Source: Betaproteobacteria bacterium Ga0077527 (lineage in GTDB: Bacteria; Pseudomonadota; Gammaproteobacteria; Burkholderiales; SG8-41). From it: a DNA stretch of 64,000 nt. Location: NCBI GenBank assembly GCA_001464815.1, contig LNDW01000017.1, positions 62,001 to 126,000 on the forward strand. The letters are read 5' to 3'. This document shows, piece after piece, positions 1 through 9,981 of this stretch (its first letter is position 1; each line of letters starts with the position of its first letter). Position numbers and translations under genes: made by a program. A model generated the notes under the pieces. The model saw nothing but the letters and a program-made list of their open reading frames with translations. It ran no database searches and was not told the DNA's origin.

Positions 1-1311
1 CAGCAGGTTGGCCGGCTGCGCAAACAACCGCGCCAGCAGCAGGCGGTTGCGTTCGCCGCCGGAAAGCATCGCGACCCTGGCCTGCGCGCGCTGCGGCGGA
101 AACAGGAAATCACCGAGATAACTCATCACATGCTTGCGGCCGTCGGCGGTTTCAACCCATTCCGAGCCGGGGCTGATGGTGTCGGCCAGTGTGCGTTCGG
201 GATCGAGTTGCGCCCGCAACTGGTCGAAATAGGCGACACGCAGATTGGTGCCCAGACGCAAGGTGCCGGCGTCGGGCGGCAGTTCACCGAGGATCAGCTT
301 GATCAGCGTGGTCTTGCCGGCGCCGTTGGCGCCGATCAGGCCGATGCGGTCACCGCGCATCACCCGCAGGTCAAGGTCGCGCACCACGGCGCGGGTGCCG
401 AATGACTTGGCCACGCCCTCGAGTTCGGCCACCAGCTTGCCGGAGCGCTCGCCGGCGGACAGTGCCAGCTTAACGCTGCCCATCCGCTCACGCCGCGCCG
501 CGCGTTCGACGCGCAGCGCCTCGAGCCTGAGCACCCTGCCCTCGTTGCGGGTGCGCCGCGCTTCAACACCCTTGCGGATCCATACTTCCTCCTGCGCCCA
601 GAACCTGTCAAACCGGCGGTTGGCCTTTTCTTCCGCGGCCAGTTCGTCCGTCTTGCGAGCCTCATAGGCCGCGAAATTGCCGGGATAGGAGCGCAGCAGC
701 CCGCGGTCGAGTTCAACAATGCGGGTGGCGACACGATCAAGAAAGGCGCGGTCATGGGTGATCACGATCAATGACCGCGGCCCGCCCCCGTTGCCACCTT
801 TTAGCAGCCAGTCCTCGAGCAGCGTGATGCCGGCGATATCGAGGTGATTGGTCGGTTCGTCGAGCAGCAGCAGATCGGGCTGCATCGCAAAAGCCAGTGC
901 CAGCGCCGCGCGCTTGCGTTCTCCACCGGAACAGCCTGCGGGCGACCGCGCGCCATCCAGCCCGAAACGCTGCAGGCATTCGGCAAGGCGCGCGTCGATG
1001 CGCCAGCGCTCGCGTTCGTCGTCGATGTCAGTCAGCCCGCCGCGCAAGGTCAGGCTGTCGTGCAGCGATTCCGCGGCTGGCAGCTCGGGTTCCTGCTCGA
1101 CCAGCACCGTGCGCAGGCCATCAGCGCGGCGGATTTCGCCGTCATCCAGCACACCGCGGCCGGCGATCAGTTGCAGCAGCGAGGATTTGCCGCTGCCGTT
1201 GCGGCCAATCAGGCCGATACGCTCATCGGCCTGCACGGTCAGGCGGGCGCGGTCGAGCAGCGGATGCAGGCCGTAGGCGAGTTCTGCGTTGTCAATCGAC
1301 AGTAAAATCAT
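1..1311 (-). CDS. ABC-F family ATP-binding protein (Uup/YheS-like), 3' end truncated by window edge
   Basis: Minus-strand frame from ATG at 1311 (MILLSIDNAELAYGLHPLLDRA...) open to the window edge, with ABC signature and Walker-type motifs visible in reverse translation. Confidence 0.8.
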   Translation of the reverse strand, partial: MILLSIDNAELAYGLHPLLDRARLTVQADERIGLIGRNGSGKSSLLQLIAGRGVLDDGEIRRADGLRTVLVEQEPELPAAESLHDSLTLRGGLTDIDDERERWRIDARLAECLQRFGLDGARSPAGCSGGERKRAALALAFAMQPDLLLLDEPTNHLDIAGITLLEDWLLKGGNGGGPRSLIVITHDRAFLDRVATRIVELDRGLLRSYPGNFAAYEARKTDELAAEEKANRRFDRFWAQEEVWIRKGVEARRTRNEGRVLRLEALRVERAARRERMGSVKLALSAGERSGKLVAELEGVAKSFGTRAVVRDLDLRVMRGDRIGLIGANGAGKTTLIKLILGELPPDAGTLRLGTNLRVAYFDQLRAQLDPERTLADTISPGSEWVETADGRKHVMSYLGDFLFPPQRAQARVAMLSGGERNRLLLARLFAQPANLL

Positions 1312-1641
1312 CGCGCGCAGTATAGCTGCTCTGATGGATTATATAAGTTATTGTTTTTATTGGACTATTTTTAAAGCTCAGGATTTGTGCAAATGACGAA
1401 AATCGTGGCCCGCAAACCACTTGGCGCAGTTGTGCGCATATTGCACACAGCCTTATCCACAGCTTTTGTGGACAAGCGGAAATTGTCTTGCGGTTCAAGG
1501 GCTTCGCGCCGGCGTGCTTGCTGATTCACAAAGCGGCGGCTACAGTTACGCGAATTTTTTCAGTGCCGCTCGATACACACGCCAGCCGCAACGATCAACT
1601 GGCAACACCCACAACGCGATTTCAACCACGGAAACTCCAGA

Positions 1642-2250
1642 GTGCTCTCCATCATTCAAGCGGCCGGCTGGCCGATCTGGCCACTGATCCTGTGTTCGGT
1701 ACTGGCGCTGGCGATCATCGGCGAACGGCTGTGGTCTTTGCGCCAGAACGTGGTGCTGCCGAAAAACATGCTCAATCACGCGATGCAGGCCTATCGCCAG
1801 AACGGCGCCACGCCGCAACTGCTGTCCCAACTGGCCGCGACCGCGCCGCTGGGCCAAATCCTGGCTGCCGGGCTGAGTCAGGAAAAAAACTCGCCGGCGG
1901 TGATGCGCGAAGCCATCGAGGAGGCCGGCCATGTGGTTTCGCTGGAACTCGAACGCTTCCTGACCAGCCTCGGCACCATCGCCGCGATCTCGCCGCTGCT
2001 CGGACTGTTCGGCACGGTGATCGGCATGATCGAAATCTTCGGATCACAGGGGCCGCAGGGGAGCAATCCGCTGGCACTCGCCCAGGGCATCTCGATTGCC
2101 CTCTACAACACCGCCTTCGGCCTGGTGGTCGCGGTGCCGAGCATGGTGTTCTACCGCTACTTCCGCGCCAAGGTTGACGCGCTGATGGTTGAAATGCAGA
2201 TGCAGGCGGTGAAGCTGGTCGAACTGGTTCACGGCGAACGCAGCGCCTGA
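1642..2250 (+). CDS. exbB: ExbB/TolQ/MotA proton channel family protein
   Basis: MLSIIQAAGWPIWPLILCSVLALAIIGERLW..., conserved GLFGTVIGMIEIF and AFGLVVAVPSMVFYRYF; followed by exbD and lpxK. Confidence 0.9.
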   Translation: MLSIIQAAGWPIWPLILCSVLALAIIGERLWSLRQNVVLPKNMLNHAMQAYRQNGATPQLLSQLAATAPLGQILAAGLSQEKNSPAVMREAIEEAGHVVSLELERFLTSLGTIAAISPLLGLFGTVIGMIEIFGSQGPQGSNPLALAQGISIALYNTAFGLVVAVPSMVFYRYFRAKVDALMVEMQMQAVKLVELVHGERSA

Positions 2251-2260
2251 GGCCACGCCG

Positions 2261-2677
2261 ATGAAATTGCGCAGCCGCAGCTTCCGCGAAGAACCCGAGA
2301 TCAACTTCATCCCGCTGATCGACGTTCTGCTGGTGATCCTGATCTTCCTGATGGTCACCACCACCTATTCGCGCTTCGCCGAACTGCAGATCAACCTGCC
2401 CAGCGCCGAGGCCGACAAGGCGCCGGAACGACCGGCGCAGCTTGATGTCGCGGTCGATGCCAAGGGCAACACCAGCATCAACCGCAGCAACGTGCCCTCG
2501 GGCAATGCCGCGGCACTCGCCGAATCACTGAAACGCGCCGCCGGCGAGATGAAGGACCCGGTGATCGTGATCAATGCCGACGCCAATGCCTCGCACCAGT
2601 CCGTGGTGCGGGTGATGGAAGCCGCGCAGATCGCCGGCTACCCGAAAATCACCTTCACCACCCAGGCCAAGAAGTAA
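2261..2677 (+). CDS. exbD: ExbD/TolR family biopolymer transport protein
   Basis: EPEINFIPLIDVLLVILIFLMVTTTY motif typical of ExbD/TolR. Confidence 0.92.
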   Translation: MKLRSRSFREEPEINFIPLIDVLLVILIFLMVTTTYSRFAELQINLPSAEADKAPERPAQLDVAVDAKGNTSINRSNVPSGNAAALAESLKRAAGEMKDPVIVINADANASHQSVVRVMEAAQIAGYPKITFTTQAKK

Positions 2678-2694
2678 GCCGGTACCGGCCGCCG

Positions 2695-3687
2695 ATGGCG
2701 ACCCCTTCACACTGGCAGCAAAGCGGCCCCGCGGCCATCCTGCTGCTGCCGCTTGCCCTGCTCTTTGCCGCCGTCAGCGCATTACGCCGTATGGCATGGT
2801 CGCGCTGGCTGCAACCGCGGCGGATGCGGGTGCCGGTCATCATTATCGGCAACATCAGCGCCGGCGGCACCGGCAAGACACCGCTCACCCTGTGGCTGGC
2901 GCAGTGGTTGCGTACACAAGGCCACCAGCCTGCAGTGATCAGCCGCGGCTACGGCGCGGCGCGGCGCGATCCGCGTCCGGTGCCGCGTGACGGCCTGCCC
3001 GACGACTATGGTGACGAGCCCTGCCTGCTTGCGCGCCGCGCCGGCTGCCCGGTGTGGGTTGGCGTCGACCGCGTGGCCACCGCCGAAGCCCTGCTTGCCG
3101 CGGAGCCCGGCACCACGGTGATCCTCAGTGACGACGGCCTGCAGCACTACCGCCTCGGCCGTGATTTCGAAATCGCCGTGGTCGATGGCGCGCGCGGCCT
3201 CGGCAACGGCTGGCCGCTGCCCGCGGGGCCGCTGCGCGAACCGCAGTCGCGGCTCGGCAGCGTCGATGCGGTGATGGTGAATGGCGGCAAAGCGGCGGCT
3301 ATACACCCGAACGCATTGCCGATGTCGCTGCGTGGCACCACCTTCCGCAATCTCGCCGATGCCACGATCACCGTCGACGCCGCCTATTTCAAGGGTCGCC
3401 GCGTCCATGCCATCGCCGGCATCGGCAATCCCGCACGGTTTTTTGCGCAGCTCGGCGCGATGGGCCTGTCATGCATGCCGCGGGCTTTCGCCGACCATCA
3501 TCCCTACACCGCACGCGATCTGCTGTTCGCCGAAAACGAAGAGATCGTGATGACGGAAAAGGATGCAGTAAAATGCGAGCCGTTTTCGACTGCACGGCAC
3601 TGGGCGCTGGTGGTCGATGCCGAACCCGACCCCCGCCTTGGAGACATGATCCTGGCCCGTCTCGAACAGGAACCCCGCGATGGATGA
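2695..3687 (+). CDS. lpxK: Tetraacyldisaccharide 4'-kinase
   Basis: [27 protein letters not shown] Walker [23 protein letters not shown]; operon context. Confidence 0.95.
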   Translation: MATPSHWQQSGPAAILLLPLALLFAAVSALRRMAWSRWLQPRRMRVPVIIIGNISAGGTGKTPLTLWLAQWLRTQGHQPAVISRGYGAARRDPRPVPRDGLPDDYGDEPCLLARRAGCPVWVGVDRVATAEALLAAEPGTTVILSDDGLQHYRLGRDFEIAVVDGARGLGNGWPLPAGPLREPQSRLGSVDAVMVNGGKAAAIHPNALPMSLRGTTFRNLADATITVDAAYFKGRRVHAIAGIGNPARFFAQLGAMGLSCMPRAFADHHPYTARDLLFAENEEIVMTEKDAVKCEPFSTARHWALVVDAEPDPRLGDMILARLEQEPRDG

Positions 3688-3859
3688 CAAACTGCTCGAC
3701 ATACTGGTCTGCCCGCTGTGCAAGGGCCCGCTGCTCTACCGCAAATCCGCCGCCGAACTGGTCTGCAAACCCTGCCGCCTGGCCTACCCGGTGCAGGACG
3801 GCATTCCGGTGATGCTTGAAGAGGACGCGCGCAAACTGCCGCCGGAGGAGGAGGTTTAG
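3680..3859 (+). CDS. Trm112/YcaR family small zinc-binding-like protein
   Basis: [53 protein letters not shown]; overlaps the lpxK 3' end; canonical lpxK-ycaR-kdsB order. Confidence 0.9.
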   Translation: MDDKLLDILVCPLCKGPLLYRKSAAELVCKPCRLAYPVQDGIPVMLEEDARKLPPEEEV

Positions 3860-3959
3860 GATTGCGCGAGGATTGACGATCGCGGATTGAGGCTTGCGTA
3901 ACCCAAAAAAACCCTCAATCCCCAATCCCTCCACCCTCAATCCTCACCCCTCAATCCTG

Positions 3960-4730
3960 ATGAAATTCACCGTCGTCATCCCCGCCCGCTACGCCTCGAC
4001 CCGGCTTCCCGGCAAGCCGCTGGCCGACATCGGCGGCAGGCCCATGGTGGTACGTGTCGCCGAACGCGCGGCAAGAAGCGGGGCCTCGGCAGTGGTGGTG
4101 GCAACCGATGACCGACGCATCCTCGAAGCGGTGACGGCGCACGGCTTTCGCGCGCTGATGACCCGCGCCGACCATGCCTCGGGCACCGACCGACTCGCCG
4201 AAGTGGCGAAAAAACTGCGCCTGCCCGCGCGGCATATCGTGGTCAATGTGCAGGGCGACGAACCGCTGATTGCCCCGGCACTGATCCGCCGTGTTGCCGA
4301 AAATCTCGCAGCACACCGCGAAGCCGCCATCGCCACCGCCGCCTGCCGCATCCGCGATGCCGCCGACATCGCCAACCCGAATGTGGTCAAGGTGGTCATC
4401 GACCGCAACGGCCTGGCACTGTATTTCAGCCGTGCACCGATTCCTTATGCACGTGATGCCTGGGCTGCGGGCAAAGCGGGACGCGTGCTGCCTGCGGGAC
4501 TGCCGGCGCTGCGCCATCTCGGCATCTATGCCTACCGCTGCAGCTTTCTCAGGATTTACAACCGGCTGGCACCCGCGGCGATCGAACAGTTCGAAGCGCT
4601 GGAACAACTGCGCGCGCTGGCCCACGGCCATCGCATCAGTGTCGCGGTCAGCAGCGCGGCGCCGCACCCCGGTGTCGATACCCCGCGCGACCTGGCAAGA
4701 GTGCGACGGCTTTTCAAGGGGCAGGATTGA
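3960..4730 (+). CDS. kdsB: 3-deoxy-manno-octulosonate cytidylyltransferase
   Basis: [33 protein letters not shown]...; QGDEPLI; start moved downstream from the 3894 ORF start. Confidence 0.95.
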   Translation: MKFTVVIPARYASTRLPGKPLADIGGRPMVVRVAERAARSGASAVVVATDDRRILEAVTAHGFRALMTRADHASGTDRLAEVAKKLRLPARHIVVNVQGDEPLIAPALIRRVAENLAAHREAAIATAACRIRDAADIANPNVVKVVIDRNGLALYFSRAPIPYARDAWAAGKAGRVLPAGLPALRHLGIYAYRCSFLRIYNRLAPAAIEQFEALEQLRALAHGHRISVAVSSAAPHPGVDTPRDLARVRRLFKGQD

Positions 4731-4768
4731 GGATTGAGCCACACCGCCCCCTCAATCCTCAATCCTGC
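4721..4768. repeat. Perfect 18-bp inverted repeat overlapping the kdsB stop codon
   Basis: GCAGGATTGAGGATTGAG / 12-nt loop / CTCAATCCTCAATCCTGC. Confidence 0.9.
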
Positions 4769-4889
4769 GGCGCATGGTTTTGCCGGGCCGGGCGGCGGCG
4801 GCTATACTGCAGGGGTCTGCAGCGGACTCAGGTCCGCCACCACCACATCACAATAACCGGTTAACCGGTACACACTTACTTTTCAAATC

Positions 4890-5558
4890 ATGCGCATACT
4901 GCTGCTCGGCTTGCCTGGCGCCGGCAAAGGCACCCAGGCCCAATTCCTGATCGAACGCTACAAGATCCCGCAGATCGCCACCGGCGACATGCTGCGCGAA
5001 GCCATCAAGAACGGCACTGCACTGGGACTCGAAGCCAAGTCGTACATGGACCGCGGCGCACTGGTGCCCGATCTGGTGGTAATCGGCCTGGTACAGGAAC
5101 GCATCAAGGCCGCTGATTGCGTCAACGGCTTCATCATGGACGGCTTTCCGCGCACCCTGGCCCAGGCCGAGGCACTGCGCGCCGCCGGTGTTGACCTCAA
5201 TGTGGTGATCACCATCGATGTGCCAGACGCCGAAATCCTGCGCCGCATGAGCGGCCGTCGCGTACACCCTGCCTCGGGCCGCAGCTACCACGTCGACTTC
5301 AACCCGCCCAAGGTCGCGGGCAAGGACGACATCACCGGGGAGCCGCTGGTGCAACGCACCGACGACAACGAGGAGACGGTGAAAAAACGCATCCAGACCT
5401 ACCACGACCAGACCAAGCCGCTGGTCAACTACTACCGCGACTGGAAAGCGGGCGGTGATGCGCGCGCACCGCTGTGCATCCAGATCAACGGCATCGGCGC
5501 GGTTGACGCCATCAGCGGGCAGATCACCGCCGCGATCGAGGCCGCGCGCGCGCGCTAG
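4890..5558 (+). CDS. adk: Adenylate kinase
   Basis: [36 protein letters not shown]... Confidence 0.97.
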   Translation: MRILLLGLPGAGKGTQAQFLIERYKIPQIATGDMLREAIKNGTALGLEAKSYMDRGALVPDLVVIGLVQERIKAADCVNGFIMDGFPRTLAQAEALRAAGVDLNVVITIDVPDAEILRRMSGRRVHPASGRSYHVDFNPPKVAGKDDITGEPLVQRTDDNEETVKKRIQTYHDQTKPLVNYYRDWKAGGDARAPLCIQINGIGAVDAISGQITAAIEAARAR

Positions 5559-5601
5559 TGCGCCTGACCGACCCAATCAGGCGTTTCTGGCCACGCGCCG
5601 C

Positions 5602-6903
5602 ATGGCTGCCGCAAAAAAACTCAATCTGCTCTATGCCCAGTCTGGCGGCGTCACCGCGACGATAAACGCCACCGCCTGGGGCGTGATCGACGCCGCGCGC
5701 CGTTCACGGCGCATCGGCAACATCTATGCGGCGCGCAACGGCATTCTCGGCGTGCTGCGCGAAGACCTGATCGACCTCTCGCGCGAAACGCCGTCCGCAC
5801 TCCAGGCGCTGCGACACACGCCGGGAGGCGCTTTCGGCTCCTGCCGCTACGATCTGCCAGCGCCTGAACGTGGCCGCGCGCACTATGCGCGCATCGCCGA
5901 AGTGCTGCGCGCCCACGACATCGGCTGCTTTCTCTACAACGGCGGCAACGGCTCGGCCGAAACCGCGCAGCAACTTGCAACGATCATGCCGCAGCATGGC
6001 TGGCCGCTGATTTCGCTGGCCGTGCCCAAGACCATAGACAACGACATCGTCGGCAGCGACACGAGTCCCGGCTTCGGTTCGGCGGCGAAGTTCGCCGCGA
6101 CCTGCCTGCGCGAAGCCGCCGCCGACCTCGCATCGATGGCCGACAGCTCGACCAAGGTGTTTGTAATGGAAGTGATGGGCCGTCATACCGGCTGGATCGC
6201 CGCCGCCTGCGGCCTCGCACTGCCGTCCGGCGAAGATGGTCCGCTGTTGCTGCTGGTGCCGGAGATTGCCTTCGAGCGCAGGCGCTTTCTGGATGCAGTG
6301 ACGGCGCGGGTCACGCGCCACGGCTGGTGTGTGGTGGCGGTGGCCGAAGGCCTGCGCCTTGGCGACGGGCGACGGCTTACCGCCGCCGGTGGCGACGGCA
6401 TTCCGGGGCACGAACAACTCGGTGGCGTGGCACCGTTACTGGCGGCGATGATCCGCGGTCAGTTGCGGATGAAGGTGCACTGGAGCGTTCTCGACTATGT
6501 ACAACGCGCGGCACGGCACCTCGCCTCAGGGGTTGATGTCGCCCAGGCCGAAGCCGTGGGCCGTGAAGCCCTGCGTTACGCCCTTGCCGGCCGCAGCAAC
6601 GTGATGCCGGTGATCCGCCGCGACAGCAACCGGCCCTATCGCTGGCACATCGCGCCGGCAGAGCTCGACACCCTGATGAATCTGGAGCGACGGCTGCCAC
6701 GGCGCTACCTCAGCCGCGACGGCTGGCGGCTCTCCGCGACCGGCCGCACCTATTTCTCTCCGCTGATCCGCGGCGAAGCGCCCCAGCCCTTTGCCGACGG
6801 CCTGCCGGTACACGCACGGCTGCGCCTGCACCCTGTGGGGCGGCGGCTTGACAGCAGCTGGCGCGAGCCGGGCCACCCAAAAACCGGCAAAAAAACGCTT
6901 TGA
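5602..6903 (+). CDS. pfp: 6-phosphofructokinase, probably pyrophosphate-dependent
   Basis: LLYAQSGGVTATINA, NGGNGSAETA, PKTIDND (PPi-type motif), MEVMGRHTGWIAAA; start at MAAAKKLN. Confidence 0.85.
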   Translation: MAAAKKLNLLYAQSGGVTATINATAWGVIDAARRSRRIGNIYAARNGILGVLREDLIDLSRETPSALQALRHTPGGAFGSCRYDLPAPERGRAHYARIAEVLRAHDIGCFLYNGGNGSAETAQQLATIMPQHGWPLISLAVPKTIDNDIVGSDTSPGFGSAAKFAATCLREAAADLASMADSSTKVFVMEVMGRHTGWIAAACGLALPSGEDGPLLLLVPEIAFERRRFLDAVTARVTRHGWCVVAVAEGLRLGDGRRLTAAGGDGIPGHEQLGGVAPLLAAMIRGQLRMKVHWSVLDYVQRAARHLASGVDVAQAEAVGREALRYALAGRSNVMPVIRRDSNRPYRWHIAPAELDTLMNLERRLPRRYLSRDGWRLSATGRTYFSPLIRGEAPQPFADGLPVHARLRLHPVGRRLDSSWREPGHPKTGKKTL

Positions 6904-6950
6904 ATCAGCGCTGAACCCCGCCACGGGTGGAGGCGGCGGTCATCCGCGCT

Positions 6951-6956
6951 TATAAT
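6951..6956 (+). promoter_or_regulatory. Candidate -10 box (TATAAT) upstream of hppA
   Basis: CGCTTATAATTCGCC about 110 nt upstream of the hppA ATG. Confidence 0.45.
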
Positions 6957-7023
6957 TCGCCGTCCGTAAAATCAGGGAAATCCGGTGCAAACCGGGCACC
7001 CGGTCCGCCTCCAAGGCAGGGCC

Positions 7024-7055
7024 GAATAAATTTGTCAATTAAAACAATAGTTTAG
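7024..7055 (-). repeat. AT-rich ~31-bp dispersed motif, copy in hppA leader
   Basis: Reverse complement TAAACTATTGTTTTAATTGACAAATTTATT. Confidence 0.5.
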
Positions 7056-7063
7056 GAGCAATC

Positions 7064-9133
7064 ATGACCGAAGGTTTGATATTTGCGCTGGTCTGCGCCA
7101 TCGCCGCGCTGATCTATGGCGTGGTGTCGATCCAGTGGATCGTCGCCCAGCCCGACGGCAATGACCGCATGCGTGAAATCGCTGCCGCGATCCAGGCCGG
7201 CGCCAAGGCCTATCTGAACCGCCAGTACACCACCATCGGCATTGTCGGCGCCGTGCTCTTCGTGCTGATCTGGATCGCGCTCGGCGGCACCACCGCCGCC
7301 GCCTTCGCGGTCGGCGCCATCCTCTCCGGTGCCGCCGGCTACATCGGCATGAACGTTTCGGTGCGCGCCAATGTGCGCACTGCCGAAGCCGCGCGCAACG
7401 GCATCAACCCCGCACTCGACATCGCGTTCCGTGGCGGCGCCATCACCGGCATGCTGGTGGTTGGCCTCGGCCTGCTTGGCACCGTGCTGTTCTACTGGTA
7501 CCTGACCGGCAGCGCCGCCCCCGGCACCAAGATGAGCGACGTGGTCAAGCCGCTGATCGGGCTGGCCTTCGGTTCTTCGCTGATTTCCATCTTCGCCCGT
7601 CTCGGCGGCGGCATCTTCACCAAGGGCGCTGACGTCGGCGCCGACCTGGTGGGCAAGGTCGAAGCCGGCATTCCCGAAGACGATCCGCGCAACCCGGCGG
7701 TGATCGCCGACAACGTCGGTGACAACGTCGGCGACTGCGCCGGCATGGCCGCCGACCTGTTCGAGACCTACGCGGTGACCATCATCGCGACCATGGTGCT
7801 GGCGGCGCTGATGCTGCCAAAGCCCGAAGTCGTGCAGGGCGCGATCATGTATCCGCTGGTGCTGGGCGGTTTTGCCATCATCGCTTCGATCATCGGCGCC
7901 TTTTTCGTCAAGACCTCCGACGGCAAGAACATCATGGGCGCGCTCTACCGCGGCCTGATCGTCGCCGGCGTGCTGGCGCTGATCGCCTTCTACCCGATCA
8001 CCAGCTGGATGCTCGGTAACATCAGCGAGCATTATCCCCAGTTATCGGTGATGAAGCTCTATGGCAGCGCCGTCGTCGGCCTGGTGCTGACCGCCTTCCT
8101 GGTGTGGATCACCGAGTACTACACCGGCACCCAGTACGCGCCGGTGCGCCACGTTGCCGCAGCCTCGACCACCGGCCACGGCACCAACATCATCGCCGGC
8201 CTCGGCGTGTCGATGCGCTCCACTGCCTGGCCGGTGCTCGCAGTGTGCGTGGCGATCTACGTCGCCTACACCCTGGGCGGCCTCTACGGTATCGCCATTG
8301 CCGCGACCTCGATGCTGTCGATGGCCGGCATCATCGTCGCGCTCGACGCCTACGGCCCGATCACCGACAACGCCGGCGGCATCGCCGAAATGTCGGAAAT
8401 GCCGAAGTCGGTGCGTGACGTGACCGATCCACTGGACGCCGTGGGCAACACCACCAAGGCGGTCACCAAAGGCTACGCCATTGGCTCCGCCGGCCTGGCC
8501 GCGCTGGTGCTGTTCGCCGACTACACCCACAAGATCGAGGAAACCGGCCGCGTCGTGACATTCGACCTGTCGAACCCCGCGGTCATCATCGGCCTCTTTG
8601 CCGGTGGCCTGATCCCCTACCTGTTCGGCGCGATGGCGATGGAGGCTGTGGGCCGTGCCGCGGGTTCTGTTGTGGTTGAAGTGCGCCGCCAGTTCAAGGA
8701 AATCCCCGGCATCATGGAAGGCACCGCCAAGCCCGATTATTCGCGCGCGGTGGACATGCTGACCCGTTCCGCGATCAAGGAAATGATCGCGCCCTCGCTG
8801 CTGCCAGTGCTCGCCCCCGTTGCGGTGGCCCTGATCGTCGGCACGCTGATGGGCAAGGACGCCGGTGTGCAGGCCCTCGGCGGCATGCTGATGGGCACCA
8901 TCATCACCGGCCTGTTCGTCGCCATCTCCATGTGCACCGGCGGCGGCGCCTGGGACAATGCCAAGAAATACATCGAGGACGGCAACCACGGCGGCAAAGG
9001 CTCCGAAGCCCACAAGGCCGCGGTCACCGGTGACACCGTGGGTGATCCCTACAAGGACACCGCCGGTCCCGCGATCAACCCGCTGATCAAGATCATCAAC
9101 ATCGTTGCATTGCTGATCGTGCCGCTGCTCTAA
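7064..9133 (+). CDS. hppA: K+-insensitive or K+-dependent proton-translocating pyrophosphatase
   Basis: 689 aa multi-pass protein; [47 protein letters not shown]. Confidence 0.97.
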   Translation: MTEGLIFALVCAIAALIYGVVSIQWIVAQPDGNDRMREIAAAIQAGAKAYLNRQYTTIGIVGAVLFVLIWIALGGTTAAAFAVGAILSGAAGYIGMNVSVRANVRTAEAARNGINPALDIAFRGGAITGMLVVGLGLLGTVLFYWYLTGSAAPGTKMSDVVKPLIGLAFGSSLISIFARLGGGIFTKGADVGADLVGKVEAGIPEDDPRNPAVIADNVGDNVGDCAGMAADLFETYAVTIIATMVLAALMLPKPEVVQGAIMYPLVLGGFAIIASIIGAFFVKTSDGKNIMGALYRGLIVAGVLALIAFYPITSWMLGNISEHYPQLSVMKLYGSAVVGLVLTAFLVWITEYYTGTQYAPVRHVAAASTTGHGTNIIAGLGVSMRSTAWPVLAVCVAIYVAYTLGGLYGIAIAATSMLSMAGIIVALDAYGPITDNAGGIAEMSEMPKSVRDVTDPLDAVGNTTKAVTKGYAIGSAGLAALVLFADYTHKIEETGRVVTFDLSNPAVIIGLFAGGLIPYLFGAMAMEAVGRAAGSVVVEVRRQFKEIPGIMEGTAKPDYSRAVDMLTRSAIKEMIAPSLLPVLAPVAVALIVGTLMGKDAGVQALGGMLMGTIITGLFVAISMCTGGGAWDNAKKYIEDGNHGGKGSEAHKAAVTGDTVGDPYKDTAGPAINPLIKIINIVALLIVPLL

Positions 9134-9152
9134 GCAGATCTCACTTCAGCAA

Positions 9153-9190
9153 AAGAACGGCCGGGCGAACCCCGGCCGTTCTTGTTTTTG
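9153..9190 (+). terminator. Rho-independent terminator after hppA
   Basis: AAGAACGGCCGGGcgaaCCCCGGCCGTTCTTGTTTTTG. Confidence 0.85.
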
Positions 9191-9207
9191 CAGAACCACT
9201 TCACATT

Positions 9208-9942
9208 TCAATACCGCGCGTCGGTCGAGGTGTCGCTGCCGGTCAGCGCGCGCAGCGTCTGCGAGGCGAACTCGCGATGCTGCAGCACGAACACCACCCA
9301 GGCGGTGGCGATCAGCATCAGGTAGGGATGCAGGAACCAGGTCATCGCCGCCAGCGCGAAGTAATAGCCGCGCAGTCCGTTGTTGAAGTTGGTGCCGGCA
9401 TAGGAGGTGATCGCGGCGATGCGGTTGACCTCGGCCGCATACTGCTCGGGGTTCTCCCTGGGCATCTTCGGTGCCGCGCCGATCAGCGTCGAGCAGAAAC
9501 CAAGCTGGCGGATCGCCCAGGAAAACTTGAAAAAAGCGTAGACGAAAATCAGCACCAGCAGCAGCATCTTGATCTCGAGCAGGCGCTGCGAGGCTTTCAC
9601 CGTGAATGGCAGGCCGGACACCACATCCATCGCCTGCTGGACATAACCGAGCAGCGCGATCAGCGCGCCCAGCACCAGCATCGTGGTCGATGCAAAGAAC
9701 TGCGAGCTGCGCGTCAGGTTGCGCATGATGTTGACGTCAACCATGCGGTTGTCGCGCTCGATCATGCGCAGCATCCAGTCGCGGCGGTAACGGTCCATCG
9801 TGCTGTGCAGCGAGGGGTGATGCCGCGCCCGCCACGATGCCAGCAGCGGGTAGCCGCTCCAGCAGACCATGAATACGACCAGTGCGGTGATGTCGAGCCA
9901 GGTCAGGCTCAGTTCGAAAAGCAAGCGCTCAAAGGACATCAC
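9208..9942 (-). CDS. DUF599-like integral membrane protein
   Basis: Hydrophobic segments; MVCWSGYPLLA, RRDWMLRMIERDNRMVDVNIMRNL typical of DUF599. Confidence 0.7.
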   Translation of the reverse strand: MMSFERLLFELSLTWLDITALVVFMVCWSGYPLLASWRARHHPSLHSTMDRYRRDWMLRMIERDNRMVDVNIMRNLTRSSQFFASTTMLVLGALIALLGYVQQAMDVVSGLPFTVKASQRLLEIKMLLLVLIFVYAFFKFSWAIRQLGFCSTLIGAAPKMPRENPEQYAAEVNRIAAITSYAGTNFNNGLRGYYFALAAMTWFLHPYLMLIATAWVVFVLQHREFASQTLRALTGSDTSTDARY

Positions 9943-9981
9943 GAACCCCGCTTTCAGGGAAAACCGGATTAACAGGAAAAA

